Source of the DNA: Trichoplax adhaerens
Lineage: Eukaryota > Placozoa > Uniplacotomia > Trichoplacea > Trichoplacidae
DNA length: 64,000 nt
Reading direction: 5' to 3'
NCBI RefSeq assembly: GCF_000150275.1
Contig: NW_002060944.1
Span: 2,332,152-2,396,151 of the forward strand
Positions 1-12,151 of this stretch are shown here, in pieces (position 1 is the first letter of the stretch; each line of letters opens with the position of its first letter). The translations under genes and the position numbers were made by a program. The notes under the pieces were generated by a model, which saw only the letters and a program-made list of their open reading frames with translations, was not told where the DNA came from and searched no databases.

Positions 1-1740
1 AAAGAATCTCACTTGTGATATTTCACGTCAAATATACACAGACAAAATTAGGATTCGAGAGTAAAATGATCATATAATATAAACATATTTCTGCTTGCTA
101 AATTCGAGTGCACCACAGTAGATTTAAATACCTCGCAAATACATACAAATATTCTTAAATTTACTCTCGGTATTACCTCTCTATTACAGACTTAAAGATT
201 ATGTACTTGTATACTGGTACTTATGTTACAAGCAATAAACAAGGTTTCTACATAGGTATAAATACGAATGTTGTACCGAATAAACTGATACGCTTTAACA
301 CTGAAAGGAAACGCTACAGAAGTTCCATACAGGCGAAACTGGTGCACACTAGTGAACGCTTAACTAGGATCTCAAGCAAAATATATTTGCCAATTTACGT
401 CTGATTCATTCTATTGTGCCTTCCCAATCAATTTATACTATATCTAATCGTGCAGTAGTAGTCTGCTGATTGAGTTATACGTCCGTTGAATTAATTATTC
501 CTAGTTCCTTATATTGTGCTTCTATATAAAGCTTCTCAAAACTGTGCCAAATAGTAAGCTACCGAATCAGTTTCTGTTCCGTTGTCACTGAATAATAGTC
601 GATTTATATTTGAAAATTAGTAACGAAAAAATAGTAAATCCATCACCATTTTCACTTATCATGCAAAATTAAATCGCTTATAATTAATTTATAATGGCTA
701 TTATTGTAAGTATAGATCTAAAAATTAGTATAAATTTAATTAAAACTAATAAAGAAAATTACTTTCCTTAAAATCACCAGTGTAGAGGGTGCTTCTGGTA
801 ACCGAATTACGTAGTGCTTTATATCGTAATATCATCAGTTCTAAATATTGTTTTCATCGTAGCCATTAGCTCTTATTGTATTTGAGATACTTGACTTCAA
901 TCTACAGCACCACAGTTACTACTAACGAATCTCACCCATGTGTACTGTAAAATGTAGCTTTTGACACACGCTCTTATAGTGTTTAACAGCACTATAGAGT
1001 AGCTGAAGAGCGCTGTCAGTGATGTCTAGTACTGTATTATCGTATCACGTTGATATTGTTAGTTGAAGAATTCTGGATAGCCGCTTACTGTTACCACAGT
1101 GTTCTCACTTTATACTAAAACGTAAAATGTAAGATGGGTATTTATTTACGCGTAGCCGTTATCAGTACCAATAATGAAATCGGAATTTATAGTTCATTGA
1201 GGTAAATATAAATCAAAGAAATATTGTTACACTATAATTCTTACGTTTCAACTTCCTTAAAACATGCTAAGTAAAATGATATACCGTACAGCGTTGCATC
1301 TCGAGTTAAATAAGTTTTATGTGGTACTAACAAGACCGTAAATTAAAAACAATTAGATGGATTCGTCATTGTACTACTTTTTTGGTATTGGCATGTTTAT
1401 TTTATTTTGAATGAGACTTATTTAGGCGGCAATTAATCAGATATGAAAAATTAACAAATAACTTTAGTCAATTAAGGATAACGTAATTTTCTAAACGATC
1501 TACGGCCACTACAATTGCAATAATAATTAAGACAATATTATAATTAAGTATTATCTAATTAAATTATTACGGCCTCCAAATATCTTTCATAAATAAATAA
1601 GCTATAAGTTATTTACTATTACAGTATCATGAATTTCTTAAGATAACCCTGATACTGTCTATTGATGATAAACTGATTATTGTATAGATAATTAGAAAAA
1701 GCTCATATGAGTATAATCAGGGAACTGCTTAAATTTTATA
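1..1740. other. AT-rich intergenic DNA, no gene seen
   Basis: I see no splice-compatible coding chain on either strand. The open frame at 201-404 on the plus strand is short, of unremarkable composition and matches nothing I recognise. There are no palindromic TACTG arrays, RNA genes or repeats of note. This is the 3' flank of the receptor gene that follows on the minus strand. Confidence 0.5.
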
Positions 1741-2811
1741 TTAGATCAAGGTAGCCATGGAAAATCTTGAAGGTCTAGGTGATAAACTGAGAATTATAAA
1801 ATGGCTATTACCGCCAATACTATTATCTTTTGATAATTTATTCTTACACCTAAACATGTTCAAAAAAACAGATCTAAACCGACTGTAACACACAAAATAA
1901 ATTATTGGATTGCATAATGAATGACCAAATGCTATCCATAAGCTTACGATTGATAACCAAGGCGGTATCGGAATATTATTAACATGCTCACCAGAAAAAA
2001 TATCGTACAGAAATATTAGTATATAATTTGGTGTTATGCATACAAAGAATAATGTTACAATAATAATCATCATACGAATTACCTTACGTTTACATTTGCT
2101 AACTATAATAGACGGTACAGCATTAGGCCTGGACTGATAAACTTTACGTACAATCGACGTATAAAAAAATATTAGCAGTGTAATTGGAATTACGTACAAA
2201 GCAATGAAGAGAGCAATGGAATATGCTCTTCGATTTATATGATTAGGAAAAGGCCAAACTTCGATGCAGTAAAATTTATCAACGGCCTCTGATGCAGGTA
2301 TTAACTCTAATATTCTTATTTGAACAGCATTTAGGCAAATAGACAATATCCAGATTCCCAATATAATGTATGAAATTTGATTTCGAGTAAAACCAATTTT
2401 ACGAGGGGCACATACAATTTTGCGATAGCGATCAAAACTAACAGTAACTAAGGTCAAGGTAACCACACCAATGACTGTACTATGAATAAAATATTGAATC
2501 TTGCACATTATGGGACCGAAGTGATAATAAAAGCGAGAAATAAAGACTGCTGCATTAAGTGGCACGTTAAATGAGACAACCACTAAATCAGATATTGCTA
2601 AATTTAGTAAAAGTATGTTGGTTTTTGTCCTCAAGCTTCTATAACGTAAGAAGCCGATGCAAACTGTAACGTTACCAAATGCTCCCAAAATGAAAATAAT
2701 AGCCGATACTGCGATAATTAATATTGTAGAGGCTGTATGAGTTTCACTAACGGTACTATTTCGAAAATGATAACTTACAATGCTCCCATTAAGATTTTCT
2801 TCCAAGGCCAT
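1741..2811 (-). CDS. Class A (rhodopsin-like) G-protein-coupled receptor, peptide-receptor type
   Basis: Intronless 356-residue seven-pass receptor of the plasma membrane. Seen: N-glycosylation sites at N8 and N18; TM1 with the GN pair (N47); LAxSD in TM2 (D75); the disulphide cysteines C103 and C182; DRY at 127-129 after TM3; P209 in TM5; FxxCxxP at 255-261 in TM6; NPIIY at 301-305 in TM7; and a basic, Ser-rich tail with cysteines that could be palmitoylated. All microswitch residues are intact, so it should signal through a heterotrimeric G protein. The family layout and the aromatic E-V-W-P in extracellular loop 2 resemble neuropeptide receptors, but the ligand cannot be told. The start is the first ATG of a frame that fits a normal short extracellular N-terminus. 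A divergent paralogue lies at 5670-6641 on the same strand and shares the C-x-E-x-W-P loop. Confidence 0.93.
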   Translation of the reverse strand: MALEENLNGSIVSYHFRNSTVSETHTASTILIIAVSAIIFILGAFGNVTVCIGFLRYRSLRTKTNILLLNLAISDLVVVSFNVPLNAAVFISRFYYHFGPIMCKIQYFIHSTVIGVVTLTLVTVSFDRYRKIVCAPRKIGFTRNQISYIILGIWILSICLNAVQIRILELIPASEAVDKFYCIEVWPFPNHINRRAYSIALFIALYVIPITLLIFFYTSIVRKVYQSRPNAVPSIIVSKCKRKVIRMMIIIVTLFFVCITPNYILIFLYDIFSGEHVNNIPIPPWLSIVSLWIAFGHSLCNPIIYFVCYSRFRSVFLNMFRCKNKLSKDNSIGGNSHFIILSLSPRPSRFSMATLI

Positions 2812-5669
2812 AAGGACGTAATTCGTATTTCTTTTCTAAGTGATCAATGTTTCTAATATTTAAACTTCCTTGTTCAATATATGAGAGCTTCTCTAAATTA
2901 ATAAGATGCTAAATATAAATATAGTTTTCTAAGATTTTTCCGCTAAGAACAAACTTGTTACGTTTGCTTATAAATCCTGCTCTAAAATAAAGTTAACCTT
3001 AAATGTCAAAAATAGTAATTTTATTAGTGACGTCGCTTGGTTTTCGGCGTCATTTCCTAATACTTATAAGATCATTAATTGTAAAGGATTAAATTCAACC
3101 TTACTATTATTAAGCAATTTTTTTATGAATTATTCTGGTATTTAATAACAGAACTTTTGTATCGCTATAAACAACAATACAGATTGTACGTCGTCATTAA
3201 TGAATACTAAAAAAGATATTGGTAAAGTAATTATGTTGCAAGAATGAAACAATACCGCTATTTATGTTAAGTAAATAGATTGTATAAGTTATAGTGTAGA
3301 GACTGTAGACTATTTACTGATATACTGTAAATTAACAGTTAATAATTTAAAAAAGTTTAAATTTTCTTCGCCAGTTAGTTTTACGAAATTTTAATCCATA
3401 ATCATAAACATTACCTTCTTTTAAATACGGTAATTTATAAGCCGGTGATATTCATTTAATACGTATGAAAGTTCATACTTTACTACGATTAGGGTGGATC
3501 TAACGGTAATATTAATGATTAGTATATGATATTTTGAAAGCAATATTATTTACAAAAGAATCGCTATTTTTTATTTAGTGAGCAGAATCTAGATCATATC
3601 GTAACCGTCAATTCACTAGTACCCATACATTTGCAACCGAATCAATCAAACTGTGAAATATTAGCTCATCTTGGGCTTAACTAAGAGCTGTAATGTCACT
3701 AACAGAGATAAATTTATAAATGGATATTAGATCATACTTCAGACCTTTTCGAAAATTTATGATAGTCAAATCACTCCTTGATTTGAAAGTCAAGAAACTA
3801 TATTATTATTGCAATAGTTCTTTATATTCAATCTCGTTTTAAGTTTTGTCTTCTGATGAAAGATGGTCCTTTTAAGATAACTTTTATCCATATATTCTTT
3901 TTTTGATGAAAATGTAAGTACTTGTGCAAATTTCGAATTTTAATCAATGCGAAATATTTATCGCATACAGAATCTCTGAAGCAATTATTGAAACACTAAT
4001 CATTAGATTGATCATGATATTTACAGCAATCTATAACCTTTTAATAAACGAACAATTATGTAACTAATACAGAGGGGGTATTAAAGGTATAAATGCTTTC
4101 CGAAAAGTATATTAGCCCAAGTTCAATGATTCTAGTAGAACTAGATTTGATTATAAATCTTCAAGTAGTAATATGAAATGAAATAATATTTAATGAAAGA
4201 AATACCTATGATTATATTACGAAGGAAATAGAGGCGACTCGATTCATAGCGTATATAAGAAGTACTATTTTCGTAGTAATATAAAACTTAATATGGAAAT
4301 TGCGGTTAATTACAATTATGTTAAATACGTACTAGAAATTAAGCAGGATTTGAATACCAAGTAAATGTTTACTAAAGCCCTCACTGAATGATTAATACTT
4401 CAGTTCTCAAAACTGCAGCCACTCAGCAGAACACGTATAGTAGAAAGTATTGAGAACTAGCTAATTTTAAGTCTTTCACAACAAGGTTGTCACACTACTA
4501 TTCACGCTATTAATAATGATGAAGTAACAAGGATAGTTACGATTTTTATAGAATGCACTTATTAATGGGTGTAATATAAGACATAATTAATGCTTGGTTA
4601 CGAATATTTTATGTGTATATTGTACCATATTACAAATGGAATGCGAAGACAAGCGATTGGCTGCCTTGATTACCAGTCCTTAATATCTTTTGTTTTAAAA
4701 ATTACAAGCGCTATAGTAGGCGTAGCAGTTAAATAATTTTATTAATACAATAATCGTTATAAATCTAGAACCACGTTTGATATTAACGAATCTAAATATG
4801 TGCCCGTGTAGCGAAATACTTTAAGAAAGATTTTTGCAGAAAGTCATAAATTTAGACTGTTTGAATGGAATTAATTAAAATACCACATAAATGATTTAGT
4901 AGATGAATCATAAATTAATAACTGTTGTAACTAACGTCATTGTAAGATTTTACTTACGGCTAAAAACTGTTTAACTGCTCAATAAAATTTTTTCGTAGTA
5001 GCAAATTGTATGAAACCCAACACAAGTGCTATTGAATAGTATTTGAAAATTTTTTAAAAGTTCCGTAAGTTGCAATAGATTATGAAAACTTTGGAATTGT
5101 AACTGGTGTATATATAATATATACGATTTAAAAATCTTTCAATATATATTATATCACGATGGACTTAATGAACATAATATTGGCGATGCAGAATTGTTCT
5201 TAGATTCTACTTTATAGTGCTTCATACGGTATTAAGTGTATTGGTTACTGATGCTGGTTTCATGTAAAATATTTTATATTTCAATATTGTCGTTTATAGT
5301 GAATGGTTCTTTTCATATGTTACCTATCAATTTATTAATGTTAATGTCAGGTGTTATAGTTTTTTGTAGTATCAGCACAGACAAAATCTAAGTGAGGCAA
5401 ATTTTATACTTTAATTTTAAATTTAAACCTAGCAATGAATAAGCATTGTAGTATGCTCTCGAACTCTTATGATAGCTAGTATTTACTACATAGCATCCAA
5501 TATTTCTTATTTTAACTGCTAGAAATACTATCAAAATGCACCGTACTATATACAGAATTAAGCTAGAAAGTACTGGAAATATGGAAATTTCTCAATTTGG
5601 TGCACAGTATAAAGGGTAAGTATCGTATTATTTTTTATGAAATTCTTTTGATTTAATCGTACTTGATTT
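2812..5669. other. Intergenic spacer between two GPCR genes, nothing recognised
   Basis: About 2.9 kb of AT-rich DNA between two same-strand intronless receptors. No open chain with conserved motifs was found on either strand. A run of alternating A and T around 5110-5155 is the only compositional oddity. No TACTG arrays are present. Confidence 0.5.
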
Positions 5670-6641
5670 TTATCTTTGACTTTTGTTAAACCGATTTTCT
5701 ATTAGTAAGATGATTATCGGATTGATGCAAGAACCAAGGGTTGCAAAAATAATAACTGTTAACTTGGACCAATACGGTAATGGAGTAAAGATAGAGTGAA
5801 TAGTAACCCATAAATAATAAGGAGTTTTTGTGACGAAATAGGTCAACACTATGATAATTTCAATTTTAGCAAATTTACGCTGAGGAAGCCATCTGTTGAA
5901 GGATCCTAAAATGATAGCCACAGCTGGTCTAAATCGCATAAACTTGAAGAATATATAAGAGTAGCAAAATATAAAAAAGAGCAACGGAAGTATAAAAAAG
6001 AGAGCAATTTGTAGTCCGTAAAATCCTGTTTTAAGAGATAGAGATGGCCAGGCTTCATCGCAACCGAATTCTGTTACAGTTAAATTATCGTTTAATTTTC
6101 GAACATTAGTTGAAAATACTAAATAGATCAAATTGTAGAACATAACCATGATCCAGACCATAATTATCATAACTAAACTCTGAGTCCGGTAGAAGTATTC
6201 CCTTTCTTGACTCAAGTCATGAATACGTCTCGAACTAATTTGATAAAAATATTTACTGCATATGCGATATCGGTTGTAAGTTATAAAAGAAATCGCCAAA
6301 ATTTCAGTTTGAAGCGAAACATTTAATAAATAAGTATTAAATTTACACCCTATACTTCCAGATGTTCCGTAAATACTAATGAAAACTCCAATAGCCGTGT
6401 TTACCAAGATTAGCAATAGATCTGATATAGTTAAATTAAAATAAAATAAGTCTCTTTTCCAAAATGATTTTTTCTTTAACCAAAAACTTTTGCATACTAA
6501 GAAACAACAGAAGGTTCCGTGGAAGAAAGTAAATGCATATATGAGGCAAAATATCATTATGATCATTGGATTTTTGAATATGCAACCTTCTGCATATGGT
6601 AAGGATAATCGACTACAAAATGACTGTGATATCGAATTCAT
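5670..6641 (-). CDS. Divergent class A G-protein-coupled receptor
   Basis: Intronless 323-residue seven-pass protein. Kept from the class A plan: LTISD in TM2 (D74), the C99-C194 disulphide pair, P219 in TM5 and P274 in TM6. Altered: TM1 has H-G-T (41-43) instead of G-N, DRY is NRY (123-125), the TM6 C-W-x-P is T-K-T-P, and NPxxY has become NPIII (307-311). The C-terminal tail is almost absent, ending S-Q-R soon after TM7. It shares with the receptor at 1741-2811 the loop-2 C-x-E-x-W-P and an R-P-x-V stretch in loop 3, so the two are probably an old local duplication. The frame is fully open, so it is not an obvious pseudogene, but the altered switch residues suggest unusual coupling or fast evolution. 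Ligand unknown. Confidence 0.88.
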   Translation of the reverse strand: MNSISQSFCSRLSLPYAEGCIFKNPMIIMIFCLIYAFTFFHGTFCCFLVCKSFWLKKKSFWKRDLFYFNLTISDLLLILVNTAIGVFISIYGTSGSIGCKFNTYLLNVSLQTEILAISFITYNRYRICSKYFYQISSRRIHDLSQEREYFYRTQSLVMIIMVWIMVMFYNLIYLVFSTNVRKLNDNLTVTEFGCDEAWPSLSLKTGFYGLQIALFFILPLLFFIFCYSYIFFKFMRFRPAVAIILGSFNRWLPQRKFAKIEIIIVLTYFVTKTPYYLWVTIHSIFTPLPYWSKLTVIIFATLGSCINPIIILLIENRFNKSQR

Positions 6642-8023
6642 TGTGCATTAAATGATCTGTTAATGGTTACCAAATTCGTTGCTCGCGTGATAAACTATTT
6701 TATAAGGCCTCTATAGATAAGCCAAGGCAATTTTCCTAGTGGATGATTAAAGTTTTAAAAAGAACTGATGTTCGTCGTATTTCATTAATTTAATCCTTGC
6801 TCGTTCGAAGACAGCGCTTATTGTGCCGAAAATCTATTTTAGTATCTTCATTCTATGTTGCTAGGTTGTTAGTAAGAGCTTTATGTAACGTTAAGGACTA
6901 TTATTAAATCTTAAATATCCATACGGCAAATTATCTCACTGCAAAGGGATTAATAGCATTTATCAATTGAGTAATAAAACGATACTGCATCGACCTGTTA
7001 ATTAATGATTAATACCATTGCATATTTTATGTATTCTCCTTATAAAGATTAGTATATTACTACCCGCTCATTCCATCGCAATACTTAAATTAATTATTTA
7101 ATGCCATATGGCTGAATGAGAGATTAAATCGTTACTATTTCACAAAGATTATAATTTTTGAAAGAGGATGTATAGTGTTAGTAAGAGGAATAATAGAACT
7201 CTGGCCGTACAAATAGGTTGCATTTAGTTCAGGCGCTGTTGGAGGATTTTTCAGTTTAATATGTAACATTGTAAGGTCGTATACTGTATGGCTACCGATG
7301 CAGTTGATACAGTACAAGATTTAGCAAAGATATCAGATAGAGATCTTTATTAAGGATACAAGGGGATTAGCTTGAGAGCACAATCTTTGGATTTAATGCT
7401 ACAAATAGTTACAATGCTAAACATACTGTACCTTACAGGACTTTCGTTATGTTATAAATTTGTAAATAATGCTGAATAATCTAACTAATACTAGTTGAAG
7501 ATATAGTTAGAAGAAAGGGTTACATTGCAAGAAGACGTTCATTTGGTTTTAATTCCATACATGTTAGTATCTCATATTAAGACATGTTCACTTCAGATAT
7601 GAGAAGAATAACTTTGGACTATACGATGCTTGTATTCATTTCCACAAAATTTGGTTTATCGTGATCACTAAGATAAAGCAATCTAAAAGATCACCATTTC
7701 GATTCAAATGGACGCAAAAATCGTGTATAGCTAAGTAGTGTAGCCCCCAAATAAGCTTAAGACTAAGATTGTACGCTAGATTGTAAGTGTCTACAGTAAT
7801 AATTAGAATCATTGGGGAAGATGTTCACAGTAAGTATTGTAGTAATTCTGTTGAGATGCTTATGTAGATTAAGATTCTGAGATAATAATAGATTGCGCTA
7901 AGTATGTTAGTGCTGTTGGATTTGTATTATGACACTTTAATTGGAAGCACGAACCCTTATGAATTGATAGCGCAATAGTAAATCTACTGTATTGTAGATA
8001 TGATCTTATGACTTAATTCATGA
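6642..8023. other. Spacer upstream of GPCR gene, nothing recognised
   Basis: This lies between the divergent starts of the receptor at 5670-6641 (minus) and the transporter at 8887 (plus). The minus-strand open frame at 7135-7317 has no recognisable motif. The transporter-proximal part of the same spacer turns into pentamer arrays, listed separately. Confidence 0.45.
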
Positions 8024-8262
8024 TCTACAGTACAGTACTGTACAGTACAGTATATTGTACTATACAGTACTGTACTGTAGCACAGCGTAGTTACGTACAG
8101 TACAGTACTGTACTGTACAGTACTGTACTGTAGCTCAGCGTAGTTACGTACCGTACTGTACTGTACTGTACTGTACAGTACAGTCAGTACAGTACAGTAC
8201 AGTACAGTAAAGTATGGACTACTGGTGCATCTTGTACTACAGTACAGTACAGTACTGTACAA
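8024..8262. repeat. Palindromic TACTG/CAGTA pentamer array
   Basis: This stretch is built mostly from the pentamer TACTG and its reverse complement CAGTA, switching orientation at palindromic joints such as TACTGTACAGTA. A block with the words CACAGCGTAGTTACGTA and CTCAGCGTAGTTACGTA is present twice (about 8080-8095 and 8133-8148), so the array has grown partly by segmental duplication. Translations give only Tyr/Ser/Thr/Val or Cys/Thr/Val/Leu periodic peptides, hence no gene. It lies about 0.6 kb upstream of the transporter start. Confidence 0.9.
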
Positions 8263-8659
8263 GACTATTACAAAGTCACGCGTTTATCACGCGGAATCCT
8301 TTCTTTTTAGTAATAATAATAAATAATAATTATGTAATTATTGCATTTATATATGAATAAATAAAAAATTTTAAAGATTGTAGATTAGATTTTAATTTTA
8401 AATTTAATTTTATATAGCCAGGTTTTTTAAGCATTATCCTCTCATTTGTATTGCGGTCTAATAAAAGAATCCGCTAATACACTGCTGTGGATTGATATTT
8501 TTGTATCACATAAAATCTTGACTTTTTAAGTCAAATTCCCCTGCAAAATGTACTGTTAGGCATCATAATTCGAGATATAAAACATTATAGTAAATTGTAA
8601 CAGAAAAAATCCCACCCTCTAATAAAACTGTTATTGTTCAAGGGCTGTAAGTGTAAGTA

Positions 8660-8785
8660 CCGTACAGTGTACAGTACAGTACTGGTACTGCGCTGTACTG
8701 TACTGTACTGTACTATCCACGCAATTCACTGCTGTACGCGCTATGCGTCATCTGAATATCTACGGTACTATACGTACAGTACACA
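8660..8785. repeat. Short TACTG/CAGTA array just upstream of the transporter start
   Basis: Clustered copies of GTACAGTAC and GTACTGTAC separated by short unique DNA, ending about 100 bases before the ATG at 8887. The position is that of a promoter or 5' leader. Promoter function is inferred only from position and from the same arrangement at other divergent gene starts in the window. Confidence 0.8.
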
Positions 8786-8886
8786 TGAGTCAATGACCAT
8801 CACCTTACTTTCATACTATCACCAGAATTAGTCATTAAATTACAGTAGCGGTTGAAGACTTGCTATCGCTGTCAAGGCAACAAGAA

Positions 8887-11800
8887 ATGTCGGAAGAAAC
8901 TGTGACCGAGCAAACGCATCTCTTAAAAGATGGTGCGATACCGTACTCTGATGAGAATAAGAACAGCATCAGTGACAACGACTTTACTACTCGTTCTAGT
9001 AGCAACAATACTGTTCCGTTCAGGATCAAAGTTATCGTTTTATGCATTTTGTTAACGGAATTATGTGAACGGCTGACCTATTATAGCGTTTCTGCTAATC
9101 TCGTACTTTTTGCAAATACCCACCTTGGTTTTACTAATCCTGAGGCTGCCTCCATAAATTTTATCTTCACTGGTACAGGCTATGCCATACCTATAATTAG
9201 CGGATACATCGCAGATTCCTTTATTGGGCAATATAATACTATTTTCGGCAGCAGTTTAATTTATATTGTTGGTTCTGTGGCACTGGTGTTAGTTGCAGCC
9301 CCGTATGATTTACCGTTTTCCACTAGTGCTCAATCAGCTTTTTATATAGGCGGTCTCGCATTTATTGCAATTGGCACTGGAGGTACGATTCTGTTTGTAT
9401 CATACTTATATTGCATTACTTAGCACGATAATGCCGATATGTTAAATGGTGCTGTTAACAGACTTAATTAATTTTACACAAGTATCGCATGAGGTGCTTT
9501 AACTAGCTATCAGACAATTACAGTACATTGTCATTCTTTATCAAGAATAAATTGTTATTAACAACTGTATTAGAAAGATACAGATTAATTTTCGACCTTA
9601 GGTCATACTGTACAATGCCAAATTGAAACTGTTTTAAATGTGAAAGTTAATTATATCATTGTAATTATGTATCATACACAGCACAGTATATGACATCATT
9701 TGGTAACATTTTTAAGGCCTATTTATTAACTATAAGTGAAGATGCTGCACTACGTTAATTTTACCAGTGTCTGGAAGGTGATATTTCCCCGATATCATTA
9801 CCTGAATTTGCAAGAATTGTTTTTGCGCTATTATTATTAAAACTATAGATTGCATAGTAGTATCCTACGGGTAGAGGATTATTACAGTTATCTGCACGGT
9901 TTTTAAAGTCATACAACGTATGAATATCTAGAACTTACGTAAGATACAACCATGACTAGCTTTGCTAAGCAACATTAGATAGAATTTTTAAAATGGGTGA
10001 TTATTGAATCTTGCGAATATCACTGTAAACGCTATATTTAAACAATGTTATATCCTATTCAAAAACACTAAAAGTTATCGGTTTTTATGTGCTTACAGGA
10101 ATCAAATCTAATGTTTCTCCTTTTGGTGCCGATCAATTGAAAGATTCTGGTCCTCTTCTTATTCAGCGTTTTTTTTCGTGGTTCTACTTCTTTATTAACG
10201 TAGGATCGTTGGTATCGTTTACTGCTGTCGCTTACATTCAGCAGAATGTCAGCTTCTTTTATGGATATATGATCCCTGCTATTTCTATGGCATTAGCTAT
10301 CATAATATTTATTTCTGCCCGAAGTTATTATGTAGTACGCTCTCCGAGTATGTGTTCAAAAAATTAGTATCTGGTAGTAGTAGATCAACTTCATGAAAGT
10401 ACTCTTTTATTTGTTGCATTGCACAGTACAATAATCATACACATGTAACTGTAGCACAGTGTAATAAATTTTGGACCTTGATTCAATATTGAATGTTGTG
10501 GTATAGACACATTGAAGTCAAATACTCTTAAACTAAATTTTTAGAGGGATCATTGTTGATTGACGCCGTTCGTATGATGTGGCAAGGTCTCAGGGTTAAA
10601 CTATGCTGTAGAAATGCTGGAGCTAGGAACGGGAGGATTACTAGCATTTTCGATTATGCAAAACAAGAAAACGGTGGAAGTTTCGAATCTAGTCAAGTTG
10701 AGAAGATAAAGCCCTTGGGACGTGTGATTCCTGTATTTATTTTAATCATTCTATACTGGACGGTTTATTTTCAGGTAAGAATGATGATATTAATAATGAA
10801 ACAGTCAATTGTTAAATTTTCTTAGATCTTGTGACTTTCATGAGATAATGGGTCTCAAAAACATTGCTTACTGTTACTGCCCTATGAAACTTAAAATATT
10901 GTAAGAAATTTTCGCATGTACTTTGGATGCTAATAGGCGTTACGTTATTTAGATAAATATTGATATAATTGGACGCAATTTAGATACTAGAAGAATATAT
11001 GGTTCGAATTATACTATCTGTTGAGATCAAAGTTTATAATGCGTTGTTGCATGGCATAACTGTAAAATTCCTAATTTAGATGCAGACAACATGGTTTATA
11101 CAAGGGGAATCCATGAACCTAAAACTGGGAAGTTTTAAGTTACCTGCAGCAGCGTTATCTTCATTTGATACTGTCTCCGTCCTTGTCTTTATACCTATAA
11201 TAAACTATGGTGTATATCCGCTCTATAAAAAAATCTTTGGTAGGTCACTTACCCAACTTCAAAGAATAGGTGAGATTTTGTCTAGTAAAAGTATGTGCAC
11301 TTGAATTATTTGTTTACAAAGAGAGTTTATTAATATTTAATTAATATGCAAAAATTATGAATGTAATATTTAGGTATTGGAATGATATTTGCCTCACTAG
11401 CAATGTTAGCTGCTGGTATTTTAGAAGGATATAGATTAATAGATGTGCATGAAAATCCATTACCCCAAGTTGTTGCTGGATCAACATTTAACGCATCTGG
11501 AAACATTAGTGTTTTGGCACAGATACCTCAGTTCGCTTTAATTGGACTTAGCGAAGTTTTTACGAGCATCACTGGTACTGCTAAATCTCACTATGTAACT
11601 GTTTCATAAATAAATTGTAAAAAAAATTCGTAAATTCATATGCCTTGCATTGTTGTTTCGTAAATTTTGAAAAAGGGTTGGAGTATGCATATTCGGAGGC
11701 TCCAGAAGAGCTTAAAGGATTGATCATGGGATTATATTTACTTACATCTGGGCTTGGAAGCTATCTTGGATCACTGATAATAGTCATTGTAAATGCTGCA

Positions 11801-12151
11801 TCTCGTAACCCGAAAGTTCAAAATTCGGAGTGGATTCCAAAGGATATAAACAATGGACATCTCGATTATTACTGTTACTTTTTGGCAGGTATGAACATAT
11901 GCATAGCATAGCCGATTATGGCTATCGAATCTAGTATCGCACAGAAAAGAATTACTAATTTATTGCGTTTCTCTTTTACCTATGCAGTTTTTATGGCTGC
12001 AAATTTTATTATCTATGTTCTCATGACAACATTCTGGTATAAAGGAGAGGGTACTGAAAGTGAAGATAATGTGAGAATCGTAACATCAGCGCATGAGCCG
12101 ACAGCACCTGATTTAGTTCATACTCATTCAAAAAATAATTATGATGTATAA
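8887..12151 (+). CDS. SLC15A4: Proton-coupled oligopeptide/histidine transporter, PHT1 (SLC15A4)-like
   Basis: Seven exons read cleanly: 8887-9382, 10099-10347, 10545-10774, 11080-11269, 11374-11574, 11676-11888 and 11988-12151. All have GT..AG borders in matching phase and give 580 residues, close to the length of animal SLC15A4. TM1 carries the family's ExxER motif (E58-R62, ELCER), and exon 2 the PTR signature around FSWFYFFINVGSL. Exons 3 and 4 join at W-T-V-Y-F-Q, and exon 6 has G-L-E-Y-A-Y-S-E-A-P. The cytosolic N-terminus holds E-Q-T-H-L-L (8-13), a [DE]xxxL[LI] sorting signal as in endolysosomal PHT1, so it probably exports di/tripeptides or histidine from lysosomes using the proton gradient. 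An in-frame TTG codon upstream opens the frame at 8860, but the ATG at 8887 is the natural start. Pentamer arrays lie just upstream. Confidence 0.95.

Noticed and set aside
8024-8262. CRISPR-like or satellite interpretation of the repeat clusters
   Set aside because: The units are 5 bases with no regular spacers, and the genome is eukaryotic. They are palindromic short tandem repeats.
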